From positions 1 through 64,000 of the forward strand of contig NZ_FORU01000013.1 in assembly GCF_900114085.1 (NCBI RefSeq): a DNA stretch of 64,000 bases, written 5' to 3'. A program made the position numbers and the translations under genes. The notes beneath the pieces were generated by a model. That model was not told where the DNA came from, made no database searches, and was given only the letters and a program-made list of their open reading frames with translations. This DNA is from Myroides guanonis. GTDB taxonomy: Bacteria; Bacteroidota; Bacteroidia; Flavobacteriales; Flavobacteriaceae. Shown here piece by piece: positions 1 through 8,626 of this stretch; positions within the stretch are counted from its first letter, which is position 1; each line of letters begins with the position of its first letter.

Positions 1-283
1 CAGCACTACTCAGAATGGTAACCCTTTAGATAATGCTGTAGCCGAGAGGGTCAATGGAATCATAAAAGGTGAATTTGATTTAAATTATTCAAATCTGGGA
101 TATCAAAAAACAAAACAGATACTAAAGGATAACATAGAGGCATATAATAGTCTTAGACCACATAATAGTTGTGACAATTTAACCCCGAACCAAGCTCATT
201 TAGAAAAGGGTTTTTTAACCAAGAGATGGAAGAACTATTACAAGATAAAACAACTAAAAAAAGAAGATGTACAGCAATCTTAG
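1..283 (+). CDS. IS3-family transposase, C-terminal part (partial)
   Basis: Open from the window edge (reading frame starts at base 2) to TAG at 281-283, so about 93 C-terminal residues are visible. The motif QNGNPLDNAVAERVNGIIKGEF-like (N-G-N-P-x-D-N-A with E-R-x-N-G) is the end of the DDE integrase core (rve domain) of IS3/IS150-type OrfB, where the final catalytic glutamate sits shortly after the N-A. It is followed by the usual YNxxRPHxSCxxxTPxxAH tail. This is the DNA-cleavage and strand-transfer subunit of the element. No frameshift is seen in the visible part. Confidence 0.88.
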   Translation, partial: STTQNGNPLDNAVAERVNGIIKGEFDLNYSNLGYQKTKQILKDNIEAYNSLRPHNSCDNLTPNQAHLEKGFLTKRWKNYYKIKQLKKEDVQQS

Positions 284-298
284 GACTACTAAATTACA

Positions 299-337
299 TG
301 TACAGTTATAAGCAGGATTAATAACAATAACTGTACA
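299..337. repeat. 11-bp inverted repeat inside the IS end
   Basis: The 11-mer at 299-309 (tgtacagttat) is perfectly complementary to 327-337, with a 17-base spacer. It lies between the transposase stop and the end of the element, and the right half overlaps the presumed terminal repeat. It may be a transposase-binding repeat or a weak hairpin; there is no T-run, so it is not a clear terminator. Confidence 0.6.
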
Positions 338-356
338 GCTATACTAGGACGAGACA

Positions 357-1021
357 ACCTCTATTACTCTAATAGACTTTGAGTGGGGGTTAAGTGGACC
401 TTGAATGGACCCTGAACACGCTTTTACAAAAACATCCTTGCTTCGGCTATAAAGCTGACTTGGGTTTTAGTACCGAATGTTCTATATATTATAACCGATA
501 GTCTCCTCTATATATAAGCGAACTTATTTGCTATTCAAATGGTGGACTATAAAAAAACACTCCTTATATATAGGTAGAGTTTTTATGCATACTTGATATC
601 CTACACAACAAATCCAGCTATTAAAAAAAGAGTAGTTTAGGTTTTCAAACATAAATACAAAACATCCTAAAGAAAACCCTTCCAACAAAGCACTTCTTCC
701 AATCATTAATCCCCTTCTCCTCTACTACTATATAAGCTTATTAAATCAACAAACCTTTTAAAATAAAAATATCACTGTTTTCCAGATAGCTGCACACACC
801 AAATACTTTTTAATTATCAAAAGGTACTGTTCCACAAAAGCATGTTAATCACTTTCAATTGTAATGACATACAAAAAAGCGCAAAGTCACATATATTACT
901 TAGAACCAAATAAAGACAAAGTCTGATTTCTATATTTTAACATAACTAAAAATAAGTATACATGTCATTTTTTTGTAGATTGCAACCAATTAACCTATAT
1001 TTTTTCATATAAATTTCAATC
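357..1021. other. Gene-less stretch between IS end and metalloprotease
   Basis: About 660 bases with no convincing coding region; a 60-codon minus-strand frame at 524-706 has no recognisable features. Directly after the IS end there is a less AT-rich patch (about 380-480) unlike the rest of the gap, possibly remnant sequence. No clear TANNTTTG box was found directly upstream of the metalloprotease. Confidence 0.5.
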
Positions 1022-3286
1022 ATGATAAGAAATCACTATTGGATTCTACTCTTACTAACCCTATCCTTTAACAGCTATAGTCAGCAAATCAAATGGGCAA
1101 AAAGTTCCGTTCAAGAAGTTTATAAATTACAGAAAATGGATAGAGAAACTATCCCCGAAAATTTTCTAATCTATAAGTCAAACTTAGAAACATTAAAGAA
1201 AAAATTAAAAAAAGAGGCAAACCAGTTAATAGCTACGAATTCTAATCTTTCTTTTCCTAACGCTGAAGGAACAATTACAGAATATGAAATTCGCGAAATC
1301 CCTGTACTTTCTCCAAAATTAGCTGAAAAATACCCAAACATAAAATCATACTTAGGAATTAGTACGCAAGACAAAAATCAAAGTATCCGTTTTAGTATTA
1401 CACCTTTTGGTTTACACGCTATTTTATACAGTCCAGACTTTGGAATAAATTATATAGATACTTATAGCGGAGACCAAAATTACTTCATAGCATATAACAG
1501 AAGCGATTTAAATACTCCTAATCGACTAAACTGTCTTGTAGAAACAAATGATGATTTCTTTCCAGAAATAAAAAGCAATGTCGATCTCCAAAATGACCCT
1601 CAAAATTTAAACGCTAAACACAGAGAATACCGTCTTGCAATGGCTTGTACTATTGAATATGCAAACTTTCATATTAATGCAGCCAACGCGATTGGCATAC
1701 CAGTAACTACTGAAGCTGATAAAAAAGAAATTGTTTTAGCAGCAATGGCCACAACCATGACTAGAGTTAATTTCATTTTCGAAAGAGATTTAGGAATTCA
1801 CATGAACTTAGTAGATAATAATGACGAAATTATTTTCATAGATTCAGATAATTTTGATAACAATAATGCCTACAATCTAATCGATCAAAGTCATAATGTA
1901 ATTTCAAAAATTATTGGAACTAATAATTTTGATATCGGTCATACCGTAAGTACGGGAGATGGAGGATTAGCCAACTTAAATGCTCCTTGTAATAACTACT
2001 CGAAAGGAATGGGGATTACCGGAAGTTCATCTCCTGTGGGAGACCCATTTGATGTGGATTTTGTAGCCCACGAAATGGGACATCAATTTGGCGCCAATCA
2101 TACTTTTAACAGTTCTTGTTCATATAACCGAAATAACTTCACAGCTGTTGAGCCTGGTAGCGGAAACAGTATAATGGGATATGCAGGTGTTTGTAGCCCA
2201 GGTCCAACTGGAGGAAATGTTAACGTACAAAACAACTCAACCCCCTTTTTCAATAGTATTAGTATAGCTGAGATAAATAATTTCGTCAATATTGGAGGTA
2301 ATTGCTCTCAAAATACACCAATCACTATACCAGCTCCAGTTGCTAATGCAGGAGGCAATAGAGTATTACCTGTTGCAACTCCATTTTTTCTTAAAGGAAT
2401 CATTCCAAACAATACTGACACCAGTACCTATACTTATAATTGGGAACAAATAGATAAAGAGATATCAACACAACCACCAACTGAAAATTCTATAAATGGA
2501 CCTAATTTTAAATTTATCGCCCCTACTCAATCTTCTACCCGTTACCTGCCAAACTTTAAAGATGTAATAGAAGGAACTCAAACAATGTGGGAAGTATTAC
2601 CTATAGTTCCCAGAACAATGAATTTCCGAATGATAGTTCGTGATAATAATACTTTAGAAGGTGGTCAAACGGCTTTTGATGATATAACTGTGAATTTCGT
2701 TGAAGCTGGTCCATTTCAAATCACTTACCCAGATTCTTTAAATATTGAGTTTGAAGCAGGCACAACTGAAACCATACTATGGGATGTTGCAAATACAGAT
2801 GGAGTTGAATTAAATACGTCACATGTTAATATTTTATTTTCAGCTGATAATGGGCTTACATTCTCCACTTTAAAAACGAACACAGCTAACGACGGTAAGG
2901 AAACTATAGAAATTCCCAATTATTCCACAGAAGATGCTGTAATTTTAATAGAACCTACAAACTCAAGCTACTATACCATATCTAAGAAGTTTAAAATAAA
3001 TAATGGCACAGCTTCAATAGAAACTCCAGATTCTGAAAATCTTAGCGTATATCCAAACCCTACATCTGACATTTTATTTATCTCATTGCCGAATAAAATA
3101 AATCAAGATTTAGAAATTGCAATTTATGATATCACCGGACGCTTGGTATACAGAGAAAATTCTATACCCTTAAACACAACAACTGACCAACATCAAATAT
3201 CTATGAGTAGCTTTCCATTTGGAATGTATTTAGTACAATTAAAAAGTGGGCAATTACAAAAAACAATAAAAGTCATAAAACAATAA
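1022..3286 (+). CDS. Secreted zinc metalloprotease (reprolysin-like, M12B) with T9SS C-terminal sorting domain
   Basis: A 754-residue exported endopeptidase. It starts with a signal peptide (about residues 1-20, hydrophobic LLLLTLSF core, SYSQQ cleavage region) and a propeptide-like segment. The metzincin site HEMGHQFGANH is at residues 350-360, with zinc ligands H350, H354 and H360 and catalytic E351. The Met-turn SIMGY has M385. Downstream is a beta-rich region, then from about residue 678 a Por-secretion (type A) sorting domain beginning VYPNPTSD and ending in the basic IKVIKQ. This domain directs the protein through the type IX system and is normally removed. The substrate is unknown. The gene is monocistronic, with a hairpin after the stop. 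The fold assignment is firm; the physiological role is not inferable. Confidence 0.93.
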   Translation: MIRNHYWILLLLTLSFNSYSQQIKWAKSSVQEVYKLQKMDRETIPENFLIYKSNLETLKKKLKKEANQLIATNSNLSFPNAEGTITEYEIREIPVLSPKLAEKYPNIKSYLGISTQDKNQSIRFSITPFGLHAILYSPDFGINYIDTYSGDQNYFIAYNRSDLNTPNRLNCLVETNDDFFPEIKSNVDLQNDPQNLNAKHREYRLAMACTIEYANFHINAANAIGIPVTTEADKKEIVLAAMATTMTRVNFIFERDLGIHMNLVDNNDEIIFIDSDNFDNNNAYNLIDQSHNVISKIIGTNNFDIGHTVSTGDGGLANLNAPCNNYSKGMGITGSSSPVGDPFDVDFVAHEMGHQFGANHTFNSSCSYNRNNFTAVEPGSGNSIMGYAGVCSPGPTGGNVNVQNNSTPFFNSISIAEINNFVNIGGNCSQNTPITIPAPVANAGGNRVLPVATPFFLKGIIPNNTDTSTYTYNWEQIDKEISTQPPTENSINGPNFKFIAPTQSSTRYLPNFKDVIEGTQTMWEVLPIVPRTMNFRMIVRDNNTLEGGQTAFDDITVNFVEAGPFQITYPDSLNIEFEAGTTETILWDVANTDGVELNTSHVNILFSADNGLTFSTLKTNTANDGKETIEIPNYSTEDAVILIEPTNSSYYTISKKFKINNGTASIETPDSENLSVYPNPTSDILFISLPNKINQDLEIAIYDITGRLVYRENSIPLNTTTDQHQISMSSFPFGMYLVQLKSGQLQKTIKVIKQ

Positions 3287-3290
3287 TGAA

Positions 3291-3330
3291 AGAAGCCTCA
3301 TAGTTTCTCAGACAACAAAGAGGCTTTTCT
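3291..3330 (+). terminator. Hairpin terminator after metalloprotease
   Basis: AAGCCTC (3293-3299) pairs with GAGGCTT (3320-3326), followed by a short T/C-rich tail. The loop is long (20 bases), so strength is moderate. Confidence 0.6.
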
Positions 3331-3477
3331 ATTCAAAACAAACCTTTTTTACAAGACCTATATAAGTTCTATCTATAGTAAATTTTGTTTCCCCATAATA
3401 TTTCGTATATTAGCTAAAATCAACTCTATAGCACATATAGATAGAAATTTTCAACAAAATCATAAAGCTAAAGAATC

Positions 3478-3576
3478 ATGGGAAAAGGAGACTTAAAAAG
3501 TAAAAGAGGAAAAATCGTAAACAGTTCATACGGCGCAAAGCGTCCTCGTAGAAAACCAAAAAAAACAACAAAGTAA
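3478..3576 (+). CDS. 30S ribosomal protein THX
   Basis: A 32-codon gene, easy to miss by length. The product begins MGKGDLKSKRGKI and continues with a Tyr-Gly-Ala-Lys-Arg-Pro-Arg-Arg-Lys-Pro core and a Lys/Thr tail. It is almost entirely basic, as in the THX family of tiny ribosomal proteins that fill a cavity in the head of the small subunit by binding 16S rRNA. The start MGKGDxxSKRGKI is the conserved family start. It is a stand-alone gene between the metalloprotease and menB, followed by a perfect 19-bp hairpin. The call rests on motif match and size; nothing suggests degeneration. Confidence 0.88.
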   Translation: MGKGDLKSKRGKIVNSSYGAKRPRRKPKKTTK

Positions 3577-3606
3577 TAAGCTTTTTACAACATTGTAAAT
3601 ATTCAT

Positions 3607-3648
3607 AAAAATGCCCCAATAGTTTCAATAAACTATTGGGGCATTTTT
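3607..3648. terminator. Bidirectional terminator between THX and menB
   Basis: A perfect 19-bp stem (3607-3625 with 3630-3648), four-base loop CAAT, A-run on the left and T-run on the right. It can serve both the plus-strand THX gene and the minus-strand menB. Confidence 0.92.
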
Positions 3649-3686
3649 ATATAACTAAGAAACTTAATTACACTGTAATAAGATCT

Positions 3687-4526
3687 CTATGGAATCCATT
3701 TCTTTACAAAGTTAGGCTTTCTTTTTTCTAAAAAGGCATCTCGACCTTCTTTTGCTTCATCGGACATATAAGCCAATCTTGTAGCCTCACCAGCAAATAC
3801 TTGCTGCCCAACCATTCCATCATCAGTCAAATTCATAGCGAATTTCAACATCTTAATTGAAATTGGTGATTTAGCTAGTATTTCTTGTGCCCATTCATAA
3901 GCAGTATCTTCTAACTCTTCGTGTGGAATTACAGCGTTTACCATTCCCATTTCGTAAGCTTCTTGTGCTGAATAGTTTCTTCCTAAGAAAAATATTTCTC
4001 TTGCGCGCTTTTGTCCAACCATCTTAGCCAAATAAGCAGATCCATATCCTCCGTCAAAACTAGTAACATCAGCATCTGTTTGTTTAAAAATAGCATGTTC
4101 TTTACTGGCTAAGGTCAAATCACAAACTACGTGTAAACTATGCCCCCCTCCTACAGCCCATCCAGGAACTACAGCTATTACAACTTTAGTCATAAAGCGA
4201 ATTAATCGCTGTACTTCCAATATATTTAAACGATGCATTCCATCATCTCCTACATAACCTTGATGTCCACGAGCCTTTTGATCTCCTCCACTACAGAATG
4301 AATATACTCCGTCTTTAGGAGAAGGTCCTTCCGCGGATAATAACACCACTCCTATCGAAGTATCTTCTTGAGCATCATAAAATGCACGATATAACTCACT
4401 TGTTGTTTTTGGTCGAAACGCATTTCGAACTTCTGGTCTATTAAAAGCTATACGAGCGACACCATTACACTTTCTATAAGTAATGTCTTCAAACTCCATT
4501 GCCGTTTGCCATGCAATCTTTGCCAT
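3687..4526 (-). CDS. menB: 1,4-dihydroxy-2-naphthoyl-CoA synthase
   Basis: Crotonase-fold enzyme that closes the second naphthoquinone ring: o-succinylbenzoyl-CoA to 1,4-dihydroxy-2-naphthoyl-CoA, in menaquinone synthesis. Length is 279 residues, usual for MenB. Visible signatures are RPEVRNAFRPKT near residue 30, the oxyanion-hole stretch GWAVGGGHSLH, the FDGGYGSAYLAKMVGQKRAREIFFL region typical of MenB rather than generic enoyl-CoA hydratases, and a C-terminal end KPNFVKKW. The reading frame could also start at Met10. It stands alone here, without other men genes nearby. Menaquinone is the expected respiratory quinone of flavobacteria, so the gene is likely essential. Confidence 0.95.
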   Translation of the reverse strand: MAKIAWQTAMEFEDITYRKCNGVARIAFNRPEVRNAFRPKTTSELYRAFYDAQEDTSIGVVLLSAEGPSPKDGVYSFCSGGDQKARGHQGYVGDDGMHRLNILEVQRLIRFMTKVVIAVVPGWAVGGGHSLHVVCDLTLASKEHAIFKQTDADVTSFDGGYGSAYLAKMVGQKRAREIFFLGRNYSAQEAYEMGMVNAVIPHEELEDTAYEWAQEILAKSPISIKMLKFAMNLTDDGMVGQQVFAGEATRLAYMSDEAKEGRDAFLEKRKPNFVKKWIP

Positions 4527-4979
4527 ATTCTTACTATTTAAATGTAAAAATAATCTATTTTACATACTCCGTCATAATATAATTCCTCAAAAAAGCACTA
4601 AAAACCATATCTATTTGATTGTCCGACTAATAAACATCAATAAAAACTAACCTAACAATAAAAAATAATTTTCTAAAAACAATTAAAAAATGAGATCGAG
4701 TTAAACCATTATTTTACAGCAGGATTCATATCTATATTTTTACAAAAAAATAACCAATCAGATTTTATATTTTTTTTAAAATAACATACAAAAAACACAT
4801 TGAGTCGAGTCCTTTAGAAGAAATCAACAACCATAATCCCTAATAAGCAAAGAAAACATCTATTCTTTGGCAAAATAATCAATACAGAAAGCGTATTTAT
4901 TTGTTACTTTTTCAACAATTTTAAGTTGTGTGTATTGATGCTTTTCTTATATTTGAAATTCTTGAACAACAAACAACGC
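4527..4979. other. Intergenic region between menB and serine hydrolase (divergent)
   Basis: About 450 very AT-rich bases separating two divergent genes, so promoters for both should lie here. No exact TANNTTTG box was found on either strand; the nearest is a one-base-longer variant (tattctttg, about 4860-4868) upstream of the hydrolase. No coding potential seen. Confidence 0.5.
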
Positions 4980-6161
4980 ATGAAGCCAATATATTATACT
5001 TTAATTGCAAGCGCACTATTATTAGTGTCTTGTAAAAAAGAAGAAGCCTACCTAGCAGAGAATATCCCAATATTAAAAGAACATAACGTACTGGAAGACA
5101 AGCCATATTCTGTACCTTTTAAAACATTGGAACCTGAATACATTTTAGAAAAAGGGCATTTGGTTGAAGAGTTTTTTCACAAACACATAAAGAAAGACCC
5201 TAATTTTTCAGGTAGTTTCTTAGTAGCTAAGAACGGACAAATTATATATGAAGAGTATCAAGGTTATTCAAATAAGTCAAAAAACGAAGTATTAACAGAG
5301 AACACACCTATACATGTTGCATCTGTTGGGAAGGTAATTACTGCAGTTACAACTTTACGTTTAGTTGATGAAGGTTTTTTGTATTTAGATCAAAGTGTAT
5401 CTTCAATCTTACCAGAATTCCCACATGAAGATATAACCGTACGTATGTTATTAAACCACAGAAGTGGATTGCGTTATTATGGTTATTATGACAACACCAT
5501 TTGGGACAAAAGTAAAACCATTACAAATCAAGACGTATTGGACATAATAAGTACAAAAAAAGTAAGTCTTGATTTTATACCAAATAAAAAATTTACATAT
5601 TGTAATACCAACTATGTAATACTAGCTCTAATAGTAGAGAAAATAACGGGTGATACATTTAAAAAAGCCGTAAAAGACCTAGTTTTCGATCCTTTACAAA
5701 TGTCACACAGTTTTGTTTTTGATAATATTGAGAAAAAGAATGAGGTTTGTCAATCGTATTCAGCTTCTAATCGTCAAATGCATTGGGACTATATGGATGG
5801 TACTTATGGAGATAAAAATATATATACAAACCCTAGAGACATGCTTAAATTAGATACAGCATTATACTCAGATCAATTTTTAAGTCCAGCACTGAAAGAA
5901 CAAATGTTTAAAGGTTACAGCTACGAAACTAAAGGAAAAAGAAATTATGGTTTAGGGTTTCGTCTTATTGAGATGGATAATGGTCATAATTACACTTTTC
6001 ATAATGGATGGTGGAGAGGTAACACAACTTCATATATTCGTTTAGAACAAGACAGTGTGTCAATTATTCTATTTGCTAATAAGTATTCAAAATTATCCTA
6101 CAAAACAATTGATTTAGCACATCATTTTGGAGATTATAAAGTAGGAGATTTAGACCTATAA
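4980..6161 (+). CDS. Lipoprotein serine hydrolase of the beta-lactamase/PBP4-like (class C) family
   Basis: 393 residues from the ATG at 4980. The frame is open from 4926 but the 18 extra residues would bury the signal. The start at 4980 gives a lipoprotein signal with lipobox LLVSC (Cys about residue 18), so the enzyme should be membrane-anchored. The serine-hydrolase triad is visible: S-V-G-K with S115 and K118, Y-C-N with Y207, and a later FHNGWWRG replacing the usual HxG box. The family includes class C beta-lactamases, DD-peptidases and esterases, and family membership alone does not prove antibiotic hydrolysis. Monocistronic, flanked by a strong terminator. The natural substrate is unknown. 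Confidence 0.88.
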   Translation: MKPIYYTLIASALLLVSCKKEEAYLAENIPILKEHNVLEDKPYSVPFKTLEPEYILEKGHLVEEFFHKHIKKDPNFSGSFLVAKNGQIIYEEYQGYSNKSKNEVLTENTPIHVASVGKVITAVTTLRLVDEGFLYLDQSVSSILPEFPHEDITVRMLLNHRSGLRYYGYYDNTIWDKSKTITNQDVLDIISTKKVSLDFIPNKKFTYCNTNYVILALIVEKITGDTFKKAVKDLVFDPLQMSHSFVFDNIEKKNEVCQSYSASNRQMHWDYMDGTYGDKNIYTNPRDMLKLDTALYSDQFLSPALKEQMFKGYSYETKGKRNYGLGFRLIEMDNGHNYTFHNGWWRGNTTSYIRLEQDSVSIILFANKYSKLSYKTIDLAHHFGDYKVGDLDL

Positions 6162-6165
6162 CTTT

Positions 6166-6201
6166 AATAAAAAACGCCCTTATATAAGGGCGTTTTTTAT
6201 T
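6166..6201. terminator. Bidirectional terminator between serine hydrolase and DUF3037 gene
   Basis: A perfect palindrome with an 18-bp arm on each side (6166-6183 / 6184-6201), core AACGCCCTTAT, A-run left and T-run right. It overlaps the last bases of the convergent DUF3037 gene. Confidence 0.92.
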
Positions 6202-6574
6202 AAAGTATCAATTGGTTAAACAACCTTTTAAATTCATAATCTAAATCATCTGCCTGTCCTGGATGAGGTCTCGATACCTGAATACAAGAGCTCTTAACAG
6301 CTGCTAACCATCTAAACCTCTCAGATACCTCCATCTGACCAATAACTCCAGAATTAGGTAAGGCTTTTGCTATTGACACAAAGGAATCAAGATGATCTTT
6401 TAATTCTTCTAAACAAACTTCAGTTGTAAATAACTTAACTTTACTTTCATCTAAATAGACCTCACCGAGTAATTCCCTCTTTTGCTTGCAAAATAATAAC
6501 AAACCAACATTAATAAACTCTTCTCTTTCGACTTTAGGGACAAATCGAATTATTGCAAACTCATATAATAGCAT
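6200..6574 (-). CDS. DUF3037 family protein
   Basis: About 124 residues from the ATG at 6574 (MLLYEFAIIRFVP), chosen because the longer frame to 6601 adds only a basic stretch and the motif YEFAxIRxVPxxEREEFINVGLLLF starts the DUF3037 domain. The start overlaps the stop of the upstream HipA-like kinase by 14 bases, indicating translational coupling. DUF3037 has no established function. In many bacteria it sits beside a HipA-like kinase, as here, which suggests a partner or regulator role, but that is inference from context only. The 3' end runs into a strong hairpin. Confidence 0.85.
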   Translation of the reverse strand: MLLYEFAIIRFVPKVEREEFINVGLLLFCKQKRELLGEVYLDESKVKLFTTEVCLEELKDHLDSFVSIAKALPNSGVIGQMEVSERFRWLAAVKSSCIQVSRPHPGQADDLDYEFKRLFNQLIL

Positions 6575-7355
6575 GACGCGCCTTTTTTGCTTCATTAACA
6601 AACACTTCAGAATTATGAAGTCTAGTCGTTAAAAAAGAATAATAAACTTCTCTTATTTCATTCGAGCTAAATGTTCCTCCCTCCCATTGTAACCATTCTT
6701 CAGGAATTAAATTCACTAACTCTCTTAAAAAATCATGGGTTAGAATCTCTTTAAACTCAACATTAACCTTATCCAACTCACTAGCTTCTGGCAAAAGCAC
6801 ATGTTCTTTAATAAATGCAAAAGGAGTAACTGCACTTTGTTCCCAATTATTAAAAGAATGATGAAAATACAACGCCGCTCCATGGTCTATTAACCATAAT
6901 TCGCTCCTCCAAATCAACATATTCGTATTTTTATAGGTACGATCAACATTGGTTAAAAATGCATCTAACCACACAATTTTTGATGCTAGTAATGAATCTA
7001 CCTTTTTTGCAACGGGGTCATACGTCAAAGCACCTGATAGAAAATGCAATGCTAGATTAAGCCCTTGGCTAAATTGTAATAAATCTTGGATTTCCTCATC
7101 TGCTTCAGTTCTACCAAATGCTTCATGTAAATTTGCAAACACCAATTCCGGAACTTTTAAACCGAGTTTTCTAGCAACTTCACCTCCTATTAATTCTGCA
7201 ATCAAAGCCTTCACTCCATGACCTGCACCCTTAAACTTTAAAACATATTGAAAACCATCATCTCCATCTGCTAAAGCGGGAAGTGAACCACCTTCTCGCA
7301 AAGGCAATACATAGCGAGTAACTTCAATCGTACGTAATTCCAAAATTTCTTTCAT
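6561..7355 (-). CDS. HipA-like kinase domain protein
   Basis: 264 residues resembling the shorter HipA-like (HipA_2) family rather than full-length HipA. The kinase catalytic loop is visible in W-L-D-x-F-L-T-N-V-D-R-x-x-K-N-T-N, matching the HipA N-x-D-R/H-x-x-N pattern. A downstream L-W-L-I-D-H-G supplies the metal-binding Asp. There is no N-terminal HipB-type DNA-binding partner next to it; instead the next gene encodes DUF3037 with a 14-base overlap. HipA proper phosphorylates glutamyl-tRNA synthetase in toxin-antitoxin systems; whether this shorter form is a toxin, or what it phosphorylates, is unknown. The conserved residues suggest an active kinase. Confidence 0.83.
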   Translation of the reverse strand: MKEILELRTIEVTRYVLPLREGGSLPALADGDDGFQYVLKFKGAGHGVKALIAELIGGEVARKLGLKVPELVFANLHEAFGRTEADEEIQDLLQFSQGLNLALHFLSGALTYDPVAKKVDSLLASKIVWLDAFLTNVDRTYKNTNMLIWRSELWLIDHGAALYFHHSFNNWEQSAVTPFAFIKEHVLLPEASELDKVNVEFKEILTHDFLRELVNLIPEEWLQWEGGTFSSNEIREVYYSFLTTRLHNSEVFVNEAKKARHAII

Positions 7356-7576
7356 TTCTATTTAATTTTCAACAGAATCATCTAATTCTATTAAGCGAGC
7401 ATAAAGCTACAAAAAACATTTAAAACTATCTCGAATACCATTAACACTTGAAAACATGTTAAGCTATATTACTATTCTGTATATCTTTCAATTCTAACTA
7501 TTTTAGTCAATAACACTATCATTCCTCTAAACGCATCCAATCGAAACATAAAATATTTCTTTTAGTATACCATAAA

Positions 7577-7610
7577 AAAAGCGTAGATATCAATCGACAC
7601 CTACGCTTTT
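7577..7610 (-). terminator. Terminator of the SPFH operon
   Basis: AAAAGCGTAG (7577-7586) pairs with CTACGCTTTT (7601-7610). The extra A-run to the left becomes a T-run on the minus strand after the SPFH gene. Confidence 0.88.
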
Positions 7611-7634
7611 AAAATTAATATTATCGACTTGAAA

Positions 7635-8444
7635 CTAATTCACACTTTTAAAAAATGCTGGAGCATTACCATATATAGCTGTTTTACCATCCCATTTCTC
7701 AATAAATTGTTGTTGTATCAATAGAGGGTTTAAAGATGACTTACGAAGTTCATTCGCTTTGGCTTCTGCTTCAGCTTGTACAATTAGCTTACGTGCTTGT
7801 GCTTCTGCTATTTTTAATTCATTTTCTACTCTCATTGCCTGTTGAACAGCTGCATTTTTCTCATTAATTGCCTGAGTAATAGTTTCAGGATACTTAATTC
7901 CACTAGTCATTTGTTCTAATTGAAAACCTTCCTTATTCAGAAGATTCCCCATATTTAATTGAATAGAGTTTTCAAACTTCTCTCTATTACTAATGATACT
8001 ATCTGTAGTATATTTATTAAACTCTATACGGAAAGCATCTTTGATATAGTTATACAAAGTTGTTTCTGTAATTTCACGGATATCTTTTCTATACTTTTTA
8101 AAAATCATAGGACTATTTCCATCTTTAACTTTAAAAGATAAAGTAGGGTCAACAGTAAAAACAGAACCATCTCTCGCGTTTACTGTAAATGCACCATAAT
8201 CAATAGTTTGAACATAGGTAGGAAACTCATAAACACTTTCTATAAAAGGATTATACCAAACGCGACCTGTAACTAAACTAACATCTTGTACTCCCTTATC
8301 AGAACCATATAACTTTACCAAAATCCCTTCATATCCAGCATCAATACGTTCTGTACATGAAGCTGCACATACAGTTAGTGCAATAAACAATAAAACTCCA
8401 GATAAAATTCTTAATCCTTTAGTCGTTCCAATTTTTTGAGACAT
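7635..8444 (-). CDS. SPFH/band-7 (prohibitin-like) membrane-anchored protein
   Basis: 269 residues. One N-terminal hydrophobic segment (about 11-29) ends in VCAASC, which may act as a membrane anchor or as a lipobox. A band-7/PHB domain follows (IDAGYEGILVKLYG to about residue 190). The C-terminal half has an Ala/Glu-rich helix (EAQARKLIVQAEAEAKANELRK) typical of SPFH oligomerisation. These proteins form large ring-like membrane scaffolds and often control proteases; the partner here is unknown. It is the second gene of a two-gene unit: the upstream 63-residue membrane protein overlaps its start by 26 bases. Confidence 0.88.
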   Translation of the reverse strand: MSQKIGTTKGLRILSGVLLFIALTVCAASCTERIDAGYEGILVKLYGSDKGVQDVSLVTGRVWYNPFIESVYEFPTYVQTIDYGAFTVNARDGSVFTVDPTLSFKVKDGNSPMIFKKYRKDIREITETTLYNYIKDAFRIEFNKYTTDSIISNREKFENSIQLNMGNLLNKEGFQLEQMTSGIKYPETITQAINEKNAAVQQAMRVENELKIAEAQARKLIVQAEAEAKANELRKSSLNPLLIQQQFIEKWDGKTAIYGNAPAFFKSVN

Positions 8445-8610
8445 AAATTCCTGCTTTAATAATTATAAATATGATTATACATAGCAACATAACTCCATAA
8501 AAGACATCATAGTCCGAAGGTTGCCTTAACAATTCAAAAGCCTTTGAGAAAACAAAAAAAGCCAAAGCCAATACTATAGGGACTAAAGCAAATGCATAAT
8601 ATTTTTTCAT
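8419..8610 (-). CDS. Small two-helix membrane protein upstream of SPFH gene
   Basis: 63 residues with two predicted membrane helices (about 4-24 and 38-56) separated by a polar loop containing RQPSDYD, and a short tail KNWND. It is not recognised as a named family. Its 26-base overlap with the following SPFH gene and a well-formed promoter just upstream (8627-8658) support it as a real gene, translationally coupled to SPFH. A role as a membrane partner of the SPFH ring is possible but only inferred from this coupling. Confidence 0.72.
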   Translation of the reverse strand: MKKYYAFALVPIVLALAFFVFSKAFELLRQPSDYDVFYGVMLLCIIIFIIIKAGIYVSKNWND

Positions 8611-8626
8611 CTCATAAGATTTTACG

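Larger units (their letters stand above)
1..356 (+). mobile_element. Right end of an IS3-family insertion sequence (truncated by window edge)
   Basis: The element holds the 3' end of a transposase reading frame followed by about 70 bases of non-coding end sequence. The last bases, 332-356, read as a terminal inverted repeat ending in CA (gagaca), which on the other strand starts TG as IS3-family ends do. The left end and most of the transposase lie outside the window, so integrity cannot be judged. The exact boundary at 356 is inferred from the terminal CA and the change in sequence character; a matching left inverted repeat would confirm it. Confidence 0.7.

Noticed and set aside
524..706. 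60-codon minus-strand frame before the metalloprotease
   Set aside because: Cys/Phe-rich composition with no coherent domain, and no promoter or conserved feature.
4980..6161. Antibiotic-resistance beta-lactamase call
   Set aside because: The fold and the S-x-x-K motif alone also fit DD-peptidases and esterases; nothing shows beta-lactam hydrolysis.
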